A stretch of 64,000 bases of DNA, taken from Azospirillum canadense (GTDB lineage: Bacteria > Pseudomonadota > Alphaproteobacteria > Azospirillales > Azospirillaceae). This document shows, in pieces, positions 27,753 through 36,480 of this stretch. The stretch's first letter is position 1, and the number at the start of each line of letters is the position of its first letter. The DNA is taken from NCBI RefSeq assembly GCF_025961225.1, contig NZ_JAOQNG010000009.1, positions 62,001 to 126,000 of the forward strand, written 5' to 3'. The position numbers and the translations under genes are program-made. Under the pieces are notes generated by a model. That model was not told the origin of the DNA. It worked only from the letters and a program-made list of their open reading frames with translations, and made no database searches.

Positions 27753-27806
27753 TTATGCGATGCGGACGGAGTCAGGGCGTCCGAGGTCGGGCTTACGGTT
27801 GTGAAC
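27753..27806 (-). pseudogene. C-terminal fossil of an IS5-family transposase
   Basis: About 17 codons ending at a TAA read VHNRKPDLGRPDSVRIA, the same C-terminus as the fossil at 3525-3584. Over 42 nt the two differ at about 6 positions, mostly silent. No upstream part of the transposase is in frame. It lies about 105 nt before the second IS6 copy. Confidence 0.5.
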
Positions 27807-27909
27807 CGCGCCGGGTTTCCCGGAGGCCCTGCTTTCTGAGAGAATGGGGGCATCATTACGAAACCGGCATCACCAAAATACGCTCCTGAAGTCCGCGAGC
27901 ACGCGGTGC

Positions 27910-28753
27910 GGCACCGTCAAGTTAGGGCTGGCTCGGAGGCAGGGGAAGTCGGTATAGGGCGGGCATGACGATGCGCCCTGATGCCATGTACGCCGGCTAC
28001 CGGTTTCCCGCGGAGGTGATCAGCGACGCGGTGCACCTTTATTATCGTTTTCCGCTCGGCTTACGGATGGTCGAGGAGATGCTGGCGCGGCGCGGCATCG
28101 TGGTCAGTCATGAAACAATCCGAGCCGGGGGGCTGACGTTTGGCAGACGATCGCCAACCGCATCCGCCAGCGTCGTCTGGCTCACAGTGCCAAATGGCAC
28201 TTGGACGAGGTCATGATCAGCATCGCGGGCACCAAGCACTATCTCTGGCGCGCCGTCGACCAGGACGGCTTTGTGCTCGATGTGCTGGTCCAGAGCCGGC
28301 GCGACAAGCGGGCGGCCAAGCGTCTGCTGCGCAAGCTGCTCAAGAAGCAGGGCCGGGCACCCCCGTGTCCTGATCACCGACAAACTGCGCTCTTACGCGG
28401 CCGCCAAGAAGGACCTGACGCTGCGCGGCGAGCACCGCCAGCACAAGGGCCTGAACAACCGGGCCGAGAACAGCCACCAGCCGACCCGGCGACGTGAGCG
28501 GCAAATGAAGCGCTACAAATCACCACGGCAGATCCAGTGCTTTCTCGCCATCCATGACCCCATAAACAACCTTCTCCACCTCCGTCGCGCTCATCTCACG
28601 GCCTCTGAATACCGCGCCACCCGTGCCCAAGCGTTCCATGCCTGGGCGGAGATGGCTGGAGCCCGCTTGGCCGCGTAAACCCGATCCGCACCTCCATGTC
28701 TGCGCCATGTGTCCGACCTCGGCATGACGAGCCGCCACTAACTTGACGGTGCC
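27910..28753 (+). mobile_element. IS6-family insertion sequence, copy 2
   Basis: 844 bp with 16-bp perfect ends GGCACCGTCAAGTTAG (27910-27925 and, inverted, 28738-28753). It is the same element type as 3757-4599, in the opposite orientation, but clearly diverged. The flanking 8-mers do not match, so no target duplication is seen. Confidence 0.85.
27965..28678 (+). pseudogene. IS6-family transposase with two frameshifts
   Basis: The frame begins MRPDAMYAGYRFPAEVISDA, leaves phase near 28130 (after VVSHETIRA), resumes in a second frame with LDEVMISIAGTKHYLWRAVD, and shifts again near 28360 in a CACCCCCG run. It returns to the first frame for VLITDKLRSYAAAKKDL, NNRAENSHQPTRRRERQ and a complete C-terminus FLAIHDPINNLLHLRRAHLT...GARLAA. 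It cannot make active transposase. Its intact tail shows what copy 1 lost. Confidence 0.85.
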
Positions 28754-28787
28754 GCCTGAGGTATTGCTCGCGCCCTCCTGACCGGCG

Positions 28788-29192
28788 ATGGCAGACACGA
28801 TGCCCCGAAAAATGGCGGACGAGCCCGACTTACATGTTCTTGTGGCCGATGATGAGCCGATTCTGGCGTTGGCTGTTGGCGAAACTTTGAGAGGGGCGGG
28901 CTACCGGGTCACCGTGACGTACAACGGCGAGACCGCTATCCGAAGCTTTCTCAACGATCCGGCCGATGTGCTGCTGACCGATCTTCAGATGCCGCGCGTC
29001 GATGGCCTGGAGGTGATTCGTCAGCTTCGTGCCATCGCCCCCGACCTGCCCGTGGTGGTGATGACCGGGCATGAGACGTCTGGCGCGCTGGAGACGCTGA
29101 GGTCCATGAAGGCGGGTGAGGTGACCGTTGTGGCGAAACCGATGCCTCTGCGGGAGGTCCTCCGCGCCGTTCAGTCCGTGCGGTCAGCCTGA
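28788..29192 (+). CDS. single-domain response regulator (CheY-like)
   Basis: A 134-residue receiver with no output domain. HVLVADDEPILALAVGETL gives the acidic pair, phospho-Asp is in VLLTDLQMPRVDGLEVI, Thr in VVVMTGHE, and Lys in VTVVAKPMPLREVL. The frame opens 28788; an in-frame ATG at 28812 (MADEPDLHV) is an equally good start. Such proteins shuttle phosphate between kinases or act on motors. It begins 34 nt after the IS6 copy, so its promoter may have been altered by the insertion. Confidence 0.85.
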   Translation: MADTMPRKMADEPDLHVLVADDEPILALAVGETLRGAGYRVTVTYNGETAIRSFLNDPADVLLTDLQMPRVDGLEVIRQLRAIAPDLPVVVMTGHETSGALETLRSMKAGEVTVVAKPMPLREVLRAVQSVRSA

Positions 29193-29403
29193 GTATCGAT
29201 TTCCAATCACTCGGCACGTCGCGAAGGATCGGCGCCGCTTTGAAACATTGTGGCTCAATGTCGCGCCGGCCGCGCGGTGAAGGTCTCGACCGTCATCGGT
29301 ATGCGGCTTGGTGCACGGAAACGGTTGCGCAGAAGGCAAAGGTTCTCCGCGATCCCGCTCTGCCGAACACGGGGCAGCCGGGACGCCGACGCTTAAGCTC
29401 GCC

Positions 29404-29655
29404 TCATGGGAACTCGCGCTCAACGCGGTACCAGTGCTCGGCATACTGCCGGCACAACTCCGCTTCGACAGCGTCGCCGCGGCGCTCGGCATCGGCGGCG
29501 CGGGCAAGCCATTGGGCTTGCTTCTGCTGCGCGGAACCGCCAACCCGCGCCGGCGGTCGGGCTGGCGAATGGCCAGACCCGATCTGTGGCGGAGCGGGCT
29601 GACCGAACCGCGGGCGCTTTGGTCCGCGGGCGCCTCTCGGATTGTCAAAAGGCAT
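29404..29655 (-). CDS. small protein with DUF4167-like motif
   Basis: 83 residues from an ATG at 29655. The N-terminal half is Pro/Gly/Arg-rich and disordered. The C-terminal 37 residues (QWLARAADAERRGDAVEAEL, CRQYAEHWYRVERE) resemble the alphaproteobacterial DUF4167 motif (LAREAASAGDRVxAENYxQHAEHYxR). Function unknown; full-length DUF4167 proteins are much longer, so this is a short member or a minimal domain. Confidence 0.55.
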   Translation of the reverse strand: MPFDNPRGARGPKRPRFGQPAPPQIGSGHSPARPPARVGGSAQQKQAQWLARAADAERRGDAVEAELCRQYAEHWYRVEREFP

Positions 29656-29880
29656 TCTGCTCGAAGTCTCCGTGATAGCGATTACCATTCCATATGCATA
29701 CATCTGAAACGCCAATGAGCGCCGCAATCACGACTTCGGAGGCCCGAGGCAGGCTGGCGTGATGGCGACCGGCAGGTGCTGCGTGCCAGATGCCGTGCCT
29801 TTCCCACCAATGGAAAGCACCTATGGAGCAGTCCGTTGAGTATGGGGCCGGTCCTTTCGACCTGACCGTACTCGCGATGC

Positions 29881-29994
29881 TCACTCCGCCGGGGGTGGCT
29901 CACTGGGTTGCCGCTCGATCCGGCAGAACAGCAGGCCGTACCAGTCGAGCGCCAAAACCGCTGTGGTGGCGAAAAGTCCAGGGATCGTAATCAT
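29881..29994 (-). CDS. 37-residue single-pass membrane peptide
   Basis: A short frame: MITIPGLFATTAVLALDWYG, a membrane helix, then LLFCRIERQPSEPPPAE. A G-rich stretch stands 6-10 nt before the ATG. Its composition is that of a real small membrane protein. A second gene of the same length lies 144 nt upstream on the same strand. Function unknown. Confidence 0.4.
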   Translation of the reverse strand: MITIPGLFATTAVLALDWYGLLFCRIERQPSEPPPAE

Positions 29995-30138
29995 AAGCAC
30001 CCCCAGGTGCCGACGTCCGTCGGCGCGAGGGCGCCCTCCCTGGGACCATGTTGCGTCTGTTTGTTCGTCGTTGTGTATGAAACGCTTTGGGGAGCGACTT
30101 TGCTCCCGACGAACACCGCAAAAAAGGCGGTGGGCACT

Positions 30139-30252
30139 TCATTGCGTCACATTCTCTTTGGCCTTCGATGAGGGTTGGTTGTCGCAACAGACCCGGATCT
30201 CGCAGCCGGTCAACAGGAGCAGGGCAAGCATCAGCATCATCAAGGGGCGCAT
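30139..30252 (-). CDS. 37-residue small lipoprotein
   Basis: A short frame: MRPLMMLMLALLLLTGC, a clear lipoprotein signal with lipobox LLTGC, then EIRVCCDNQPSSKAKENVTQ with a vicinal Cys pair. GGAG lies 6 nt before the ATG. The mature lipopeptide would have about 22 residues. It is not an entericidin by sequence. No function known; the CC pair might bind metal or form disulfides. Confidence 0.5.
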   Translation of the reverse strand: MRPLMMLMLALLLLTGCEIRVCCDNQPSSKAKENVTQ

Positions 30253-30500
30253 GGGTCACTCCAGCGGCTCTGCCATGCGTTAACACCGGCAAGCCGCATC
30301 CGGCCTGACGACAAGGCGCGGTCACTGCGTGCCACGACTGGAGGGAGCGCCGATGGGAAGAGGGGCCACCGATGCTTAAGCTTTGCTGGACAGGGACGCC
30401 GCATCGCCGAGGGGTACCTCACTGATGCTCACCTACTCCTGCTTCGCATTGCACATGTGTGGCCGTTCGACGTTGTATGTCTCGAAAAGTGAAAACGGTG

Positions 30501-31043
30501 ATGGAACGGTCGAAGAACACACGGCGCTGGTTGCCCGGCCGCCCATGGACGCAGGGCCTTCTCACGGCCGCGCCACTTGTGGCCGCGACCATGGTCGCTC
30601 CCTCGACGTGGGCGGCCAGCATCGACTGCTGGCTGCTCGACGGCGCCAAGCTGGACCAGGCGCGCGAGGAGGGTTTGTGCGGGGACGCCTTTTCCCGCAA
30701 CACAGAGCCCGGCGCCCCCCCGACCGTGCCCACATCCGGGCCGGCGACAGGTGGGACACCAACCAGTGAATCGACGCCTGTGTCGGCGGCCAGCGGAGCG
30801 TCGGTGGCGGCCCTGCCCACAGCCGCCACAAAGCCGCCCACCAGCGCTCACGCTCCGGCGAAACGCGCGCGTCACCAAGCGGCCAAACCGAAACGCCCTG
30901 CGGTCACGGCGCCGGTGACCGAATCTTCGCCAACGGGCAACTCTCCGCGCGTGCCCGCCGGCGATGCCGCCGCTGCTGCGGAGCGGCGAGCCGCGCCCGA
31001 AGAGCTTTCCCCTTTCTTGCACATGGACCACCGGGGCCACTGA
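30501..31043 (+). CDS. exported Ala/Pro-rich hypothetical protein
   Basis: 180 residues from an ATG at 30501 (30477 is also possible). The signal peptide is LLTAAPLVAATMVAPSTWA-A. The first mature 40 residues contain two Cys (SIDCWLLDGAKLDQAREEGL, CGDAF) that may pair. The rest is a low-complexity Pro/Ala/Thr/Lys linker (PAKRARHQAAKPKRPA) as in wall- or membrane-spanning tethers. No domain recognised. It stands alone. Confidence 0.55.
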   Translation: MERSKNTRRWLPGRPWTQGLLTAAPLVAATMVAPSTWAASIDCWLLDGAKLDQAREEGLCGDAFSRNTEPGAPPTVPTSGPATGGTPTSESTPVSAASGASVAALPTAATKPPTSAHAPAKRARHQAAKPKRPAVTAPVTESSPTGNSPRVPAGDAAAAAERRAAPEELSPFLHMDHRGH

Positions 31044-31276
31044 CCGAAGGGAACCTTGGCACGCATGCTCGAATCCACGCGGCGCGGCAATGCGGCCAGC
31101 TTTCGGCATCGAACGGCCGCGGTCGTGCTTGTTCCGGCATGGTGGTGGACGGCGTGCGCGATAGAAGGTTCAATTGGACGCCCGGCCAGTGCCAACGCGA
31201 CCACGAGGTTCTCATCTTACGCCTAAAGTGGCGGCCACGCCGGGCACATCGTGGCGAAACCAATGCGACAGCTTCG

Positions 31277-31567
31277 TTAATGCGAGGACGGGCGCGTTGC
31301 CGGGTGATCGACGCGCCGATCGGGCATTGGTTGCGCGAGGTCGGCAGGGTCGAGTGCGGCGTCAGTCCGGCGCCGCACCAGTTCACAGCGGATCAGGATC
31401 GACCCCGACAGCAGCTCCCGGCACCGGGCCTCGCCGGGTTGGCGCAGGACCGCCAATTGGTTCCACCGGAGCAGAGTCTGAAGCGCGTCAGCACTCAAGG
31501 AACACAGCCACTGACGCTTGCGGGCCACATCGGTGACGTCTTGCAGATCGACACCGAATGTCGGCAT
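31277..31567 (-). CDS. small hypothetical protein
   Basis: 96 residues. A strong AGGAGG 6 nt before the ATG at 31567 decides the start against the longer open frame. The first 65 residues look globular and helical (MPTFGVDLQDVTDVARKRQW, LCSLSADALQTLLRWNQLAV) and the tail is polar. No family recognised. Confidence 0.55.
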   Translation of the reverse strand: MPTFGVDLQDVTDVARKRQWLCSLSADALQTLLRWNQLAVLRQPGEARCRELLSGSILIRCELVRRRTDAALDPADLAQPMPDRRVDHPATRPSSH

Positions 31568-32377
31568 CACCGTCCTCCTGAGGGCCCGTACGGCCGATGG
31601 TTGGTGAAGAACAGGCCAAACGGGCCTATGTTCCACCAATGCGTCCGCACAAAGGCGAGAGGGCGGGGCGAGAGGATACGCAAACGGAGGTACGCCCGGC
31701 ATTCGTGCGCACATGTTGTCCGACCATTTTTGGAGTTTCGGTAAGGGGCCATGGCGACACTCCACGAGCCGGCACATGGGCGGCTGTTCTTCAGGCTGAT
31801 GGAAGCCCGGCACAGCCCTGACGTCGGGGACTGCTGCGCGCAATTTGCAATCCCCGGTGCCCGCGGATGGCCGCGGAGGCTACGGCCCTAGTGACGGGAG
31901 CGCCGCTGCCCCGGACTGTCGCCTCGTCGGCTCGCGCGGTTCACAGTCCGGAACGCGACGACCGGTCCATGCGCTCGCGTTGGACACAGCGCCGCGTCAG
32001 GCGTCTCTAAAATCGTTCGTGTTACTGACCATCGGCCTATTGATGCGCAGAAAAAAGGCCGCTAGACAGATGTCCGCGGCCCGAGTCTAGGGAGGAAACG
32101 CCCCAAAAAGGGCATGTCGCGCAAAGCGACAACGGATCATGTGACGCTGCGCCGCACCAAATCCAGCCCTCGCGGGGCTGGATTTTGCGTTTCGGGGTGC
32201 GCTGTCGCCAAAACGCCACAGCCCAGACCGCTCCCCCCGACCGGCAGAGAGTTGTGCTCACGCTTTCCTCCTACGTCTTCGTCCGATTTCCGGCCCTCCC
32301 TCCGAGACCGATGGGCTTTGCCAACTCGGAACAGGTTGCCGGCCGCCGCCCCCGCCGCGTTGCCCCCACGGTCCGCC
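31568..32377. other. gene-poor stretch with a terminator
   Basis: About 810 nt. No supported gene. It contains the terminator at 32159-32186 and a TAGGGAGGAAACGC string near 32090 also seen near 19036, whose meaning is unclear. Confidence 0.4.
32159..32186. terminator. rho-independent terminator (bidirectional)
   Basis: A perfect 11-bp stem AAATCCAGCCC / GGGCTGGATTT with a 5-nt loop. T-runs come on both sides of the stem (TTTT on the plus strand, TTT on the minus). It lies about 190 nt past the end of the hydrolase gene at 32378. Confidence 0.65.
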
Positions 32378-33403
32378 TTACGTCAGCTCAAAGGCCAACT
32401 CGCCAAGCTTTTCCAGGCTGCAAGCGATTTTGTCGCCCGGCTTCAGCCAGACCTGCTGGTCCTTGGGCTTTCCGGCGATCACGCCCTGTGGCGTGCCGGT
32501 GAAGAAAATGTCGCCGGGTTTGATGGTCATCATCTTGGAGGCGAAGCTGATGAGTTGGCGGCAGTTGAAGATCATGTCGTTGGTGTTCCAGTCCTGCCGT
32601 TGCTCGCCGTTGACACGGCACTCCAGGCGCAGATTGTTGGGATCGCCAACGAGGTCGCTGGTCACCAGATACGGCCCGAGCGGTGCGAAGCCGTCGCACG
32701 ACTTGCCGATCATGTACTGCGAGGTGAGGAACTGCAGATCGCGCGCCGAGAAGTCATTGCCCGTACAATAGCCAGCCACATAGTCCAGGGCCTGCTCCTC
32801 GGAGACGTTGCTGCATTCCTTTCCGAACACAATGACCAGCTCGACCTCATAGTCGAACTTGGTGGCGGCGCCGGTTGGCAGCTTGATGGTGCCGCCATGG
32901 CAATTGAGCGCGTTGTTGTATTTGTTGAAGAGAATGGGGTTTTTGGGAATGGGGGTGTTCGTCTCCTCCGCGTGTTTGCGGTAGTTGAAGCCCATCATGA
33001 TGATCTTCTCGGGCCGGGTGACGGCGGGGGCATACTCGATGCCACGTTCCGGAACCACCGCCCGCTCGGCGGCACTGCTCGCCTTGGCCGCGTCCACCAC
33101 AGCTTTGAGCATTCCGCCCTTGCTGTTCTGCAGCAGGTCGTCGATGTCCACCGGTGCCGGCATGTTCAGCGCTTGGGCCGCCAACGTCACGTCAAGGATG
33201 CCGCGTTCCGTCTTCACGCCGAGTCCGAAGCCACCATCACGCCGCATGTTCACCAGCGTCATGCCGCGTGCCATCTCCAACGCGTGAGGGACGGGGCTTG
33301 CCGCGGCCTGTGCCGGGACGGTGGGCAGCGCCATGCCGGCGGTTGCGGTGACGGCGCCGACGGCGCCGGTGGTCTTGAGGAACGTCCGCCGATTCTGGTC
33401 CAT
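32378..33403 (-). CDS. Tat-exported fumarylacetoacetate hydrolase-family protein
   Basis: 341 residues. GGAGG 7 nt before the ATG at 33403 sets the start. The N-terminus MDQNRRTFLKTTGAVG is a twin-arginine signal ending near PAQA. The FAH domain covers about 95-340: MMGFNYRKHAEET, metal-binding acidic residues in KFDYEVELVIVFGK (ExE) and CTGNDFSARDLQF (D), the PQG motif in FFTGTPQGVIAG and the final LKPGDKIACSLEKLG. Members hydrolyse C-C bonds or decarboxylate oxo-acids from aromatic breakdown. A Tat-exported member is unusual, since most are cytosolic. Substrate unknown; no pathway genes adjoin. Confidence 0.88.
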   Translation of the reverse strand: MDQNRRTFLKTTGAVGAVTATAGMALPTVPAQAAASPVPHALEMARGMTLVNMRRDGGFGLGVKTERGILDVTLAAQALNMPAPVDIDDLLQNSKGGMLKAVVDAAKASSAAERAVVPERGIEYAPAVTRPEKIIMMGFNYRKHAEETNTPIPKNPILFNKYNNALNCHGGTIKLPTGAATKFDYEVELVIVFGKECSNVSEEQALDYVAGYCTGNDFSARDLQFLTSQYMIGKSCDGFAPLGPYLVTSDLVGDPNNLRLECRVNGEQRQDWNTNDMIFNCRQLISFASKMMTIKPGDIFFTGTPQGVIAGKPKDQQVWLKPGDKIACSLEKLGELAFELT

Positions 33404-33777
33404 GCTGTTTCCTCCCCAGGAACTCTGTTTTGACGTTCCAAGTAGTTTGTCACCCCAACGATGGAGCGTCCAAGGGCACCAAGGGGGCATGCGGCATGCG
33501 GTAGCCCACCTGCGCCGGCCGTCTGAGCTTGAGCGGCTTCCGCTGGAGCAAGGCCGTCAAAAGCGGTTTACCCTCCATCCAGAGCGCCACATCGCTGCAC
33601 GGGGAGGCCGCTCTTCATAGGTTAGGCAAAGCGTTCCGTCGAGGTGCCGCATATAGCCCAAAGGGCAGGTTTTAAGCGGCGGCATATGGTTAATTTTTTA
33701 CTAACGCTAGGGTGGTTTGTACGCAAATGATCGGGTAGCGTCCGGCCGAGTTAATCGCTTTTGAGAGTGACTGAACG
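33404..33777. other. divergent intergenic region
   Basis: 374 nt between the minus-strand hydrolase and the plus-strand regulator. It holds both promoters. The part from 33685 to 33725 is AT-rich (GGTTAATTTTTTACTAACG) and is the likely promoter core of the regulator. Confidence 0.5.
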
Positions 33778-34446
33778 ATGCACCCTGTTTCCATCTTTCT
33801 GATTGACGCCAACAAGTTGTTCCGCGAAGGCATGAAGGCCCTGTTCTCCGACGGGGAGTTCCGCGTCACGAACGAGGCTGCGAACGCGGAAGGAATGCTG
33901 TCGGGCGCAGAAGGCGAAGCGCCCCAACTCATCATGCTCGATCCGGCTTCGACGCGGGACACGGTGCAGGCGGTGACGGCGCTGAAGGGCCGGTTTCCGG
34001 AAGCACGCCTGGTTCTGCTCGCCACCGAACTGGACACCACGGAGATGGCCAACGCCATCCAGGCGGGCGCCGATGCCTTCCTGATGAAGGACATCTCGCC
34101 GGCAGCGCTCGCCCAGTCGCTGCGCTTGGTGATGATGGGGGAAAAGGTATTCCCCACCCATCTGGCCGCCCTTCTGATCGCGGGCAAGGTGAACGCCAAC
34201 GCCAACGGGCCGTCCATGCCAAAGGGCCTGTCGGGGCGCGAGGTGCAACTCGTGCAGCGCCTCCTCCTGGGCGACAGCAACAAGATGATCGCCATTCACT
34301 TGAACATCACCGAGGCAACGGTGAAGGTCCATCTCAAAAGCCTGCTGCGCAAGATCAACGTCTCGAACCGCACCCAGGCGGCGATCTGGGCGCTGGAGAA
34401 TGGCTTCGGCAGCAAGGTGGAAGGGACTACCTTGGAGGTCGCCTGA
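33778..34446 (+). CDS. NarL/LuxR-type response regulator
   Basis: 222 residues. An N-terminal receiver (SIFLIDANKLFREGMKALFS) has its phospho-Asp site in LIMLDPAST and Lys in DAFLMKDISPAAL. The C-terminal LuxR helix-turn-helix is LSGREVQLVQRLLLGDSNKM, IAIHLNITEATVKVHLKSLL, RKINVSNRTQAAIWAL. The acidic pair at the receiver start is reduced to IDAN, so Mg2+ binding may be weaker and it may act partly without phosphorylation. No kinase adjoins. Confidence 0.88.
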   Translation: MHPVSIFLIDANKLFREGMKALFSDGEFRVTNEAANAEGMLSGAEGEAPQLIMLDPASTRDTVQAVTALKGRFPEARLVLLATELDTTEMANAIQAGADAFLMKDISPAALAQSLRLVMMGEKVFPTHLAALLIAGKVNANANGPSMPKGLSGREVQLVQRLLLGDSNKMIAIHLNITEATVKVHLKSLLRKINVSNRTQAAIWALENGFGSKVEGTTLEVA

Positions 34447-34658
34447 CCAATGTCGCGTGCCTCTCTGGATGAGAAGGCCGGGCTCCGGCGTGCGGGGAAA
34501 ACGTACGACAGAGCCTGACTAAGAGCACGGTCTCACACTGCTGCCGATATGAACGTCGCAGCTGAGGAGGGTCTCTCCATCACGCGGAAGAGCGTATTGC
34601 GACGAGGCGCTCCGGCTTCGAGCCAGGGGTGCGACAACCGCACCGTTTGAGGCTTTCC

Positions 34659-35018
34659 TCAGCGCTCTTGCATAGCCCGAAGGAACTCAACCAGCGTGGC
34701 TCGTTGCGCATCCGTCAGCCGGCTGATCCGCTCGGCCAACTCATCGGTCGATTGCGACAAAGCGGAGGCGCCACTCGCCGCTCCGTCTGGTCCGGTGGCG
34801 GGCTCCGTGCCTCCTGACATGAGCCAGTCCGGATCGACGTGGAAGGCGTGCGCGTAAAGCTTCGCGCGCATGGCCGTCAGCACCCGTTGCCCACTCTCGT
34901 CCAGGGGGTAGTCAGGCCAGCCAAAGGCGTCCGCAGCGGCGTGGGCGCTAGCATACCCGGCGCGCTCGCGTGCGCGCCGAAGGCGCTCGGCCGTGAGAAC
35001 ATCAGCTTGCGACGGCAT
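34659..35018 (-). CDS. XRE-like helix-turn-helix regulator
   Basis: 119 residues. The N-terminal LTAERLRRARERAGYASAHA and AADAFGW are the opening of a Cro/C1-type DNA-binding domain as in phage-repressor-like proteins. The usual recognition helix (YRxHENGxR) is replaced by DYPLDESGQRVLTAMRAKL, so the domain is atypical. AHAFHVDPDWLMSG matches the family's last helix. The C-terminal part has a short coiled segment. It is likely a diverged or degenerate repressor. Confidence 0.6.
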   Translation of the reverse strand: MPSQADVLTAERLRRARERAGYASAHAAADAFGWPDYPLDESGQRVLTAMRAKLYAHAFHVDPDWLMSGGTEPATGPDGAASGASALSQSTDELAERISRLTDAQRATLVEFLRAMQER

Positions 35019-35139
35019 GTCGGGACATTGCCAGATGTTGGGCGTGTGGACAAAGCCGCGAAAGAGTTACCGTTTCCCGACCATCGGTCGGAAGAGCGCA
35101 GGCGAGGCTTTCCGCATCGAGCGGCCTGATCACCATACG

Positions 35140-36168
35140 TTACCGACTGAGCGCCGCCAGCCACGCGTGAATGGCCGGCCAGACGATGGCGTGGGCCGAG
35201 CGGCCGACCAGGACGCCGACGTGTTGAAGCGCGACCCCTCGGTCGCCGGTGTAGTGGAGCACGTGCGCGTCGCGACCGGCGAGCACCGCGAGCGCCGAGG
35301 CTGGCGGAATGACGGTGCTGCGCGGATCCACCACGGCCAGGATCGGCATGCGAAGCCGGTCCGGCCCCACGTTGCACTCATGGATGCGGAGAAGCCCGCG
35401 AGCGAAAAGATCCTGGCGGTACAGGGCTTCCAGAATGTCTTCGAAGAGACGTGTGGGGATCGGGCACTCGTCCAGCGCCCAGCGCATTACCCGACTGTGC
35501 AGGACGGCGTCGCGCGGATCCGCGATGCTGGCCAGCCAGTCGCGCCACACCGCCGCGGCGAAGGTGTCCGGTGCGGCCGCGACGCTGATGGCGGTGAGAA
35601 AAGACCCCGGAACCGTGCCGAGCAGCGCATGCATGCCGCCGAGCGGCGGCGTGCTGGCAACCAGCGGCGCGAAAACGCCGGCTTTCGCCCCGAAGGAGAG
35701 CGGCGCCTCCAGCAGGACCAGCCGCTTCACCCGGTCCGGATGACGCGCGGCGAAGATGGCCGCCAGCGTGCCGCCCAGCGAATGGCCGGCGAGCGGTACG
35801 CGCCTCTCACCGGTTTCCGCCGCGACGGCATCAAGCGCGCGCAGGATGAGGCGGTCCGCGTAGTCCGAAAGTCCGAATTCCGCCGTCGCGGCGTCGGGTG
35901 TGGTCCACTCCACCAGGTACACGCGCCAACCGGCGGCGCGTGCATGGCGCACGGCGCTGGCGTCCGGGGCCAAGTCCCAGATGTAGGCGCGCTTGATCGG
36001 TGCGGGTACGAGCACAAGCGCAGGACCGGAAGCCGGACCGCCATAGGCGCGGATCCGGATGCCGGGTTGCGAGGACAGGACCCGGAAGGGCGCTTCGTCA
36101 GGGCCAAGGCCGGCAGCGTCCATCAGCCGGCCGCGGAACCGCCTTACGTGATCAAGGGCGTGCAACAT
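35140..36168 (-). CDS. alpha/beta hydrolase, PhaC-like
   Basis: 342 residues from the ATG at 36168; the open frame reaches 36312, so a longer form is possible. The alpha/beta hydrolase fold shows the nucleophile elbow AGHSLGGTLA and an acid in LAVVDPRSTVIPP. A final His lies in VALQHVGVLVG or nearby. The opening (VPAPIKRAYIWDLAP, GWRVYLVEWT) and the end (IVWPAIHAWLAAL) resemble class III poly(hydroxyalkanoate) synthases. However, the nucleophile is Ser, where PHA synthases have Cys (GxCxG). It is therefore better called a hydrolase of PHA-synthase-like type. No PHA genes adjoin. Confidence 0.75.
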   Translation of the reverse strand: MLHALDHVRRFRGRLMDAAGLGPDEAPFRVLSSQPGIRIRAYGGPASGPALVLVPAPIKRAYIWDLAPDASAVRHARAAGWRVYLVEWTTPDAATAEFGLSDYADRLILRALDAVAAETGERRVPLAGHSLGGTLAAIFAARHPDRVKRLVLLEAPLSFGAKAGVFAPLVASTPPLGGMHALLGTVPGSFLTAISVAAAPDTFAAAVWRDWLASIADPRDAVLHSRVMRWALDECPIPTRLFEDILEALYRQDLFARGLLRIHECNVGPDRLRMPILAVVDPRSTVIPPASALAVLAGRDAHVLHYTGDRGVALQHVGVLVGRSAHAIVWPAIHAWLAALSR

Positions 36169-36480
36169 CAACGCTTCTTCCACAGCGTTCCGCGCCGGCC
36201 AGTCCGCCGTTGTGCTCCAGCGGCTTCGGTCCGGCTGCGCCAAGCAAACCGATATCCGCCGTAAACGTTGCTGGCCAGGCGGGCGTCCGGGAGATCGGCG
36301 TGGCAAGAACAATCATTTCAGTGATGACGGCACAGGCGATCCATGCCGCCGCTCGCCAAATCCGTGCTTCCGCAGCGGTGACAGAAAACGGCAAATAACG
36401 CGCCGCGGTGGAACCACAGCCCTCCGTCGAAATTTATACACATGTATGACGCGCTGATAGCGCAGAACGGGAGGGAAAAC
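36169..36480. other. divergent intergenic region
   Basis: About 310 nt between the hydrolase and the lipoprotein gene. It holds both promoters, and part could be the N-terminus of a longer hydrolase. No clear site seen. Confidence 0.35.

Noticed and set aside
19036..32100. The string TAGGGAGGAAACGC occurs near 19036 and near 32090
   Set aside because: Only 14 nt and contains a ribosome-site-like core; no matching flanks, so chance cannot be excluded.
35140..36168. Calling the alpha/beta hydrolase a PHA synthase
   Set aside because: The nucleophile motif is GHSLGG with Ser, whereas PHA synthases use Cys; no PHA genes nearby.
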